NCBI GenBank assembly: GCA_003151825.1
Contig: PLYO01000003.1
Coordinates: 1 to 61,405 of the forward strand
Length of the DNA: 61,405 nt
Direction of reading: 5' to 3'
Source of the DNA: Ignavibacteriota bacterium
Lineage (GTDB): Bacteria > Bacteroidota > Ignavibacteria > Palsa-1295
Shown: positions 61,405 to 61,405 of the stretch, one piece after another
How positions within the stretch are numbered: position 1 is the first letter of the stretch
Layout: the number at the start of each line of letters is the position of its first letter
The notes under the pieces: model-generated
Database searches by the model: none
What the model was told of the DNA's origin: nothing
The model's input: the letters and a program-made list of their open reading frames with translations, nothing else
Position numbers and translations under genes: made by a program

Positions 61405-61405
61405 T

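Overview
The window looks like a chromosomal piece of a bacterium from the Bacteroidota/Chlorobiota side of the FCB group (Ignavibacteria- or Kapaibacteria-like; an inference). The reasons are: seven proteins ending in a type IX secretion (T9SS) type A sorting domain, candidate promoters of the Bacteroidota type (TAnnTTTG at -7), a DUF1800/DUF1501 pair, and many OmpA-type envelope proteins. No T9SS machinery gene is present, so the window holds cargo only. Nothing identifies the species.

Layout. 1-6281: a cut-off T9SS cargo gene, a large T9SS Ig/PKD-like protein and a double-OmpA outer-membrane protein. 6359-9622: panB, a BrnT/BrnA-like toxin-antitoxin pair, a lipoprotein and 3-hydroxybutyryl-CoA dehydrogenase, with a 33-bp relic of a second dehydrogenase gene beyond the lipoprotein. 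9649-13894: two glycosyltransferases, thiolase and a B12-binding mutase subunit (acyl-CoA metabolism). 13977-21190: a BNR/sorbosone-dehydrogenase-like T9SS protein, a polytopic membrane protein, threonine aldolase, a divergent AsnC/Lrp regulator and glutamine synthetase. 21253-28956 (minus strand): ECF sigma, putative anti-sigma, double-OmpA protein and a 1336-residue T9SS protein, apparently one operon. 29266-34727: small envelope and cytosolic genes and a T9SS-tagged PNGase F-like protein. 34974-40281: tRNA-Gly, zinc-ribbon protein, rpmG, tRNA-Trp, secE, nusG, an IgGFc-binding-domain protein and fusA; the usual rplK does not follow nusG. 40690-47041: DUF4397 lipoprotein, glutaredoxin-like protein, DUF1501, DUF1800, DedA. 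47125-50765: citrate synthase, a RAYT transposase between its REP palindromes, and a TIR-TolB-TPR protein. 50781-57384: LptF/G permease and a type III restriction-modification system (mod, res) with a GIY-YIG nuclease gene between them. 57719-end: a small acidic protein, a truncated epimerase, a polysaccharide tyrosine autokinase and a cut-off T9SS gene.

The most unusual property is the density and variety of short palindromic or bracketed inverted repeats. At least a dozen sequence families fill nearly every gap. They supply stop codons (thiolase, asnC, glutaredoxin, DUF1501, gltA), encode protein N-termini (GT39, the 1336-aa protein), and sit in frame inside genes (three in mod, one in the DUF1800 gene). 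One family brackets a RAYT transposase, a known type of partnership. A second, dRS3-like family (ATTCCC-N8-GGGAAT) brackets the GIY-YIG nuclease gene in the same way, which suggests an undescribed nuclease/palindrome pair.
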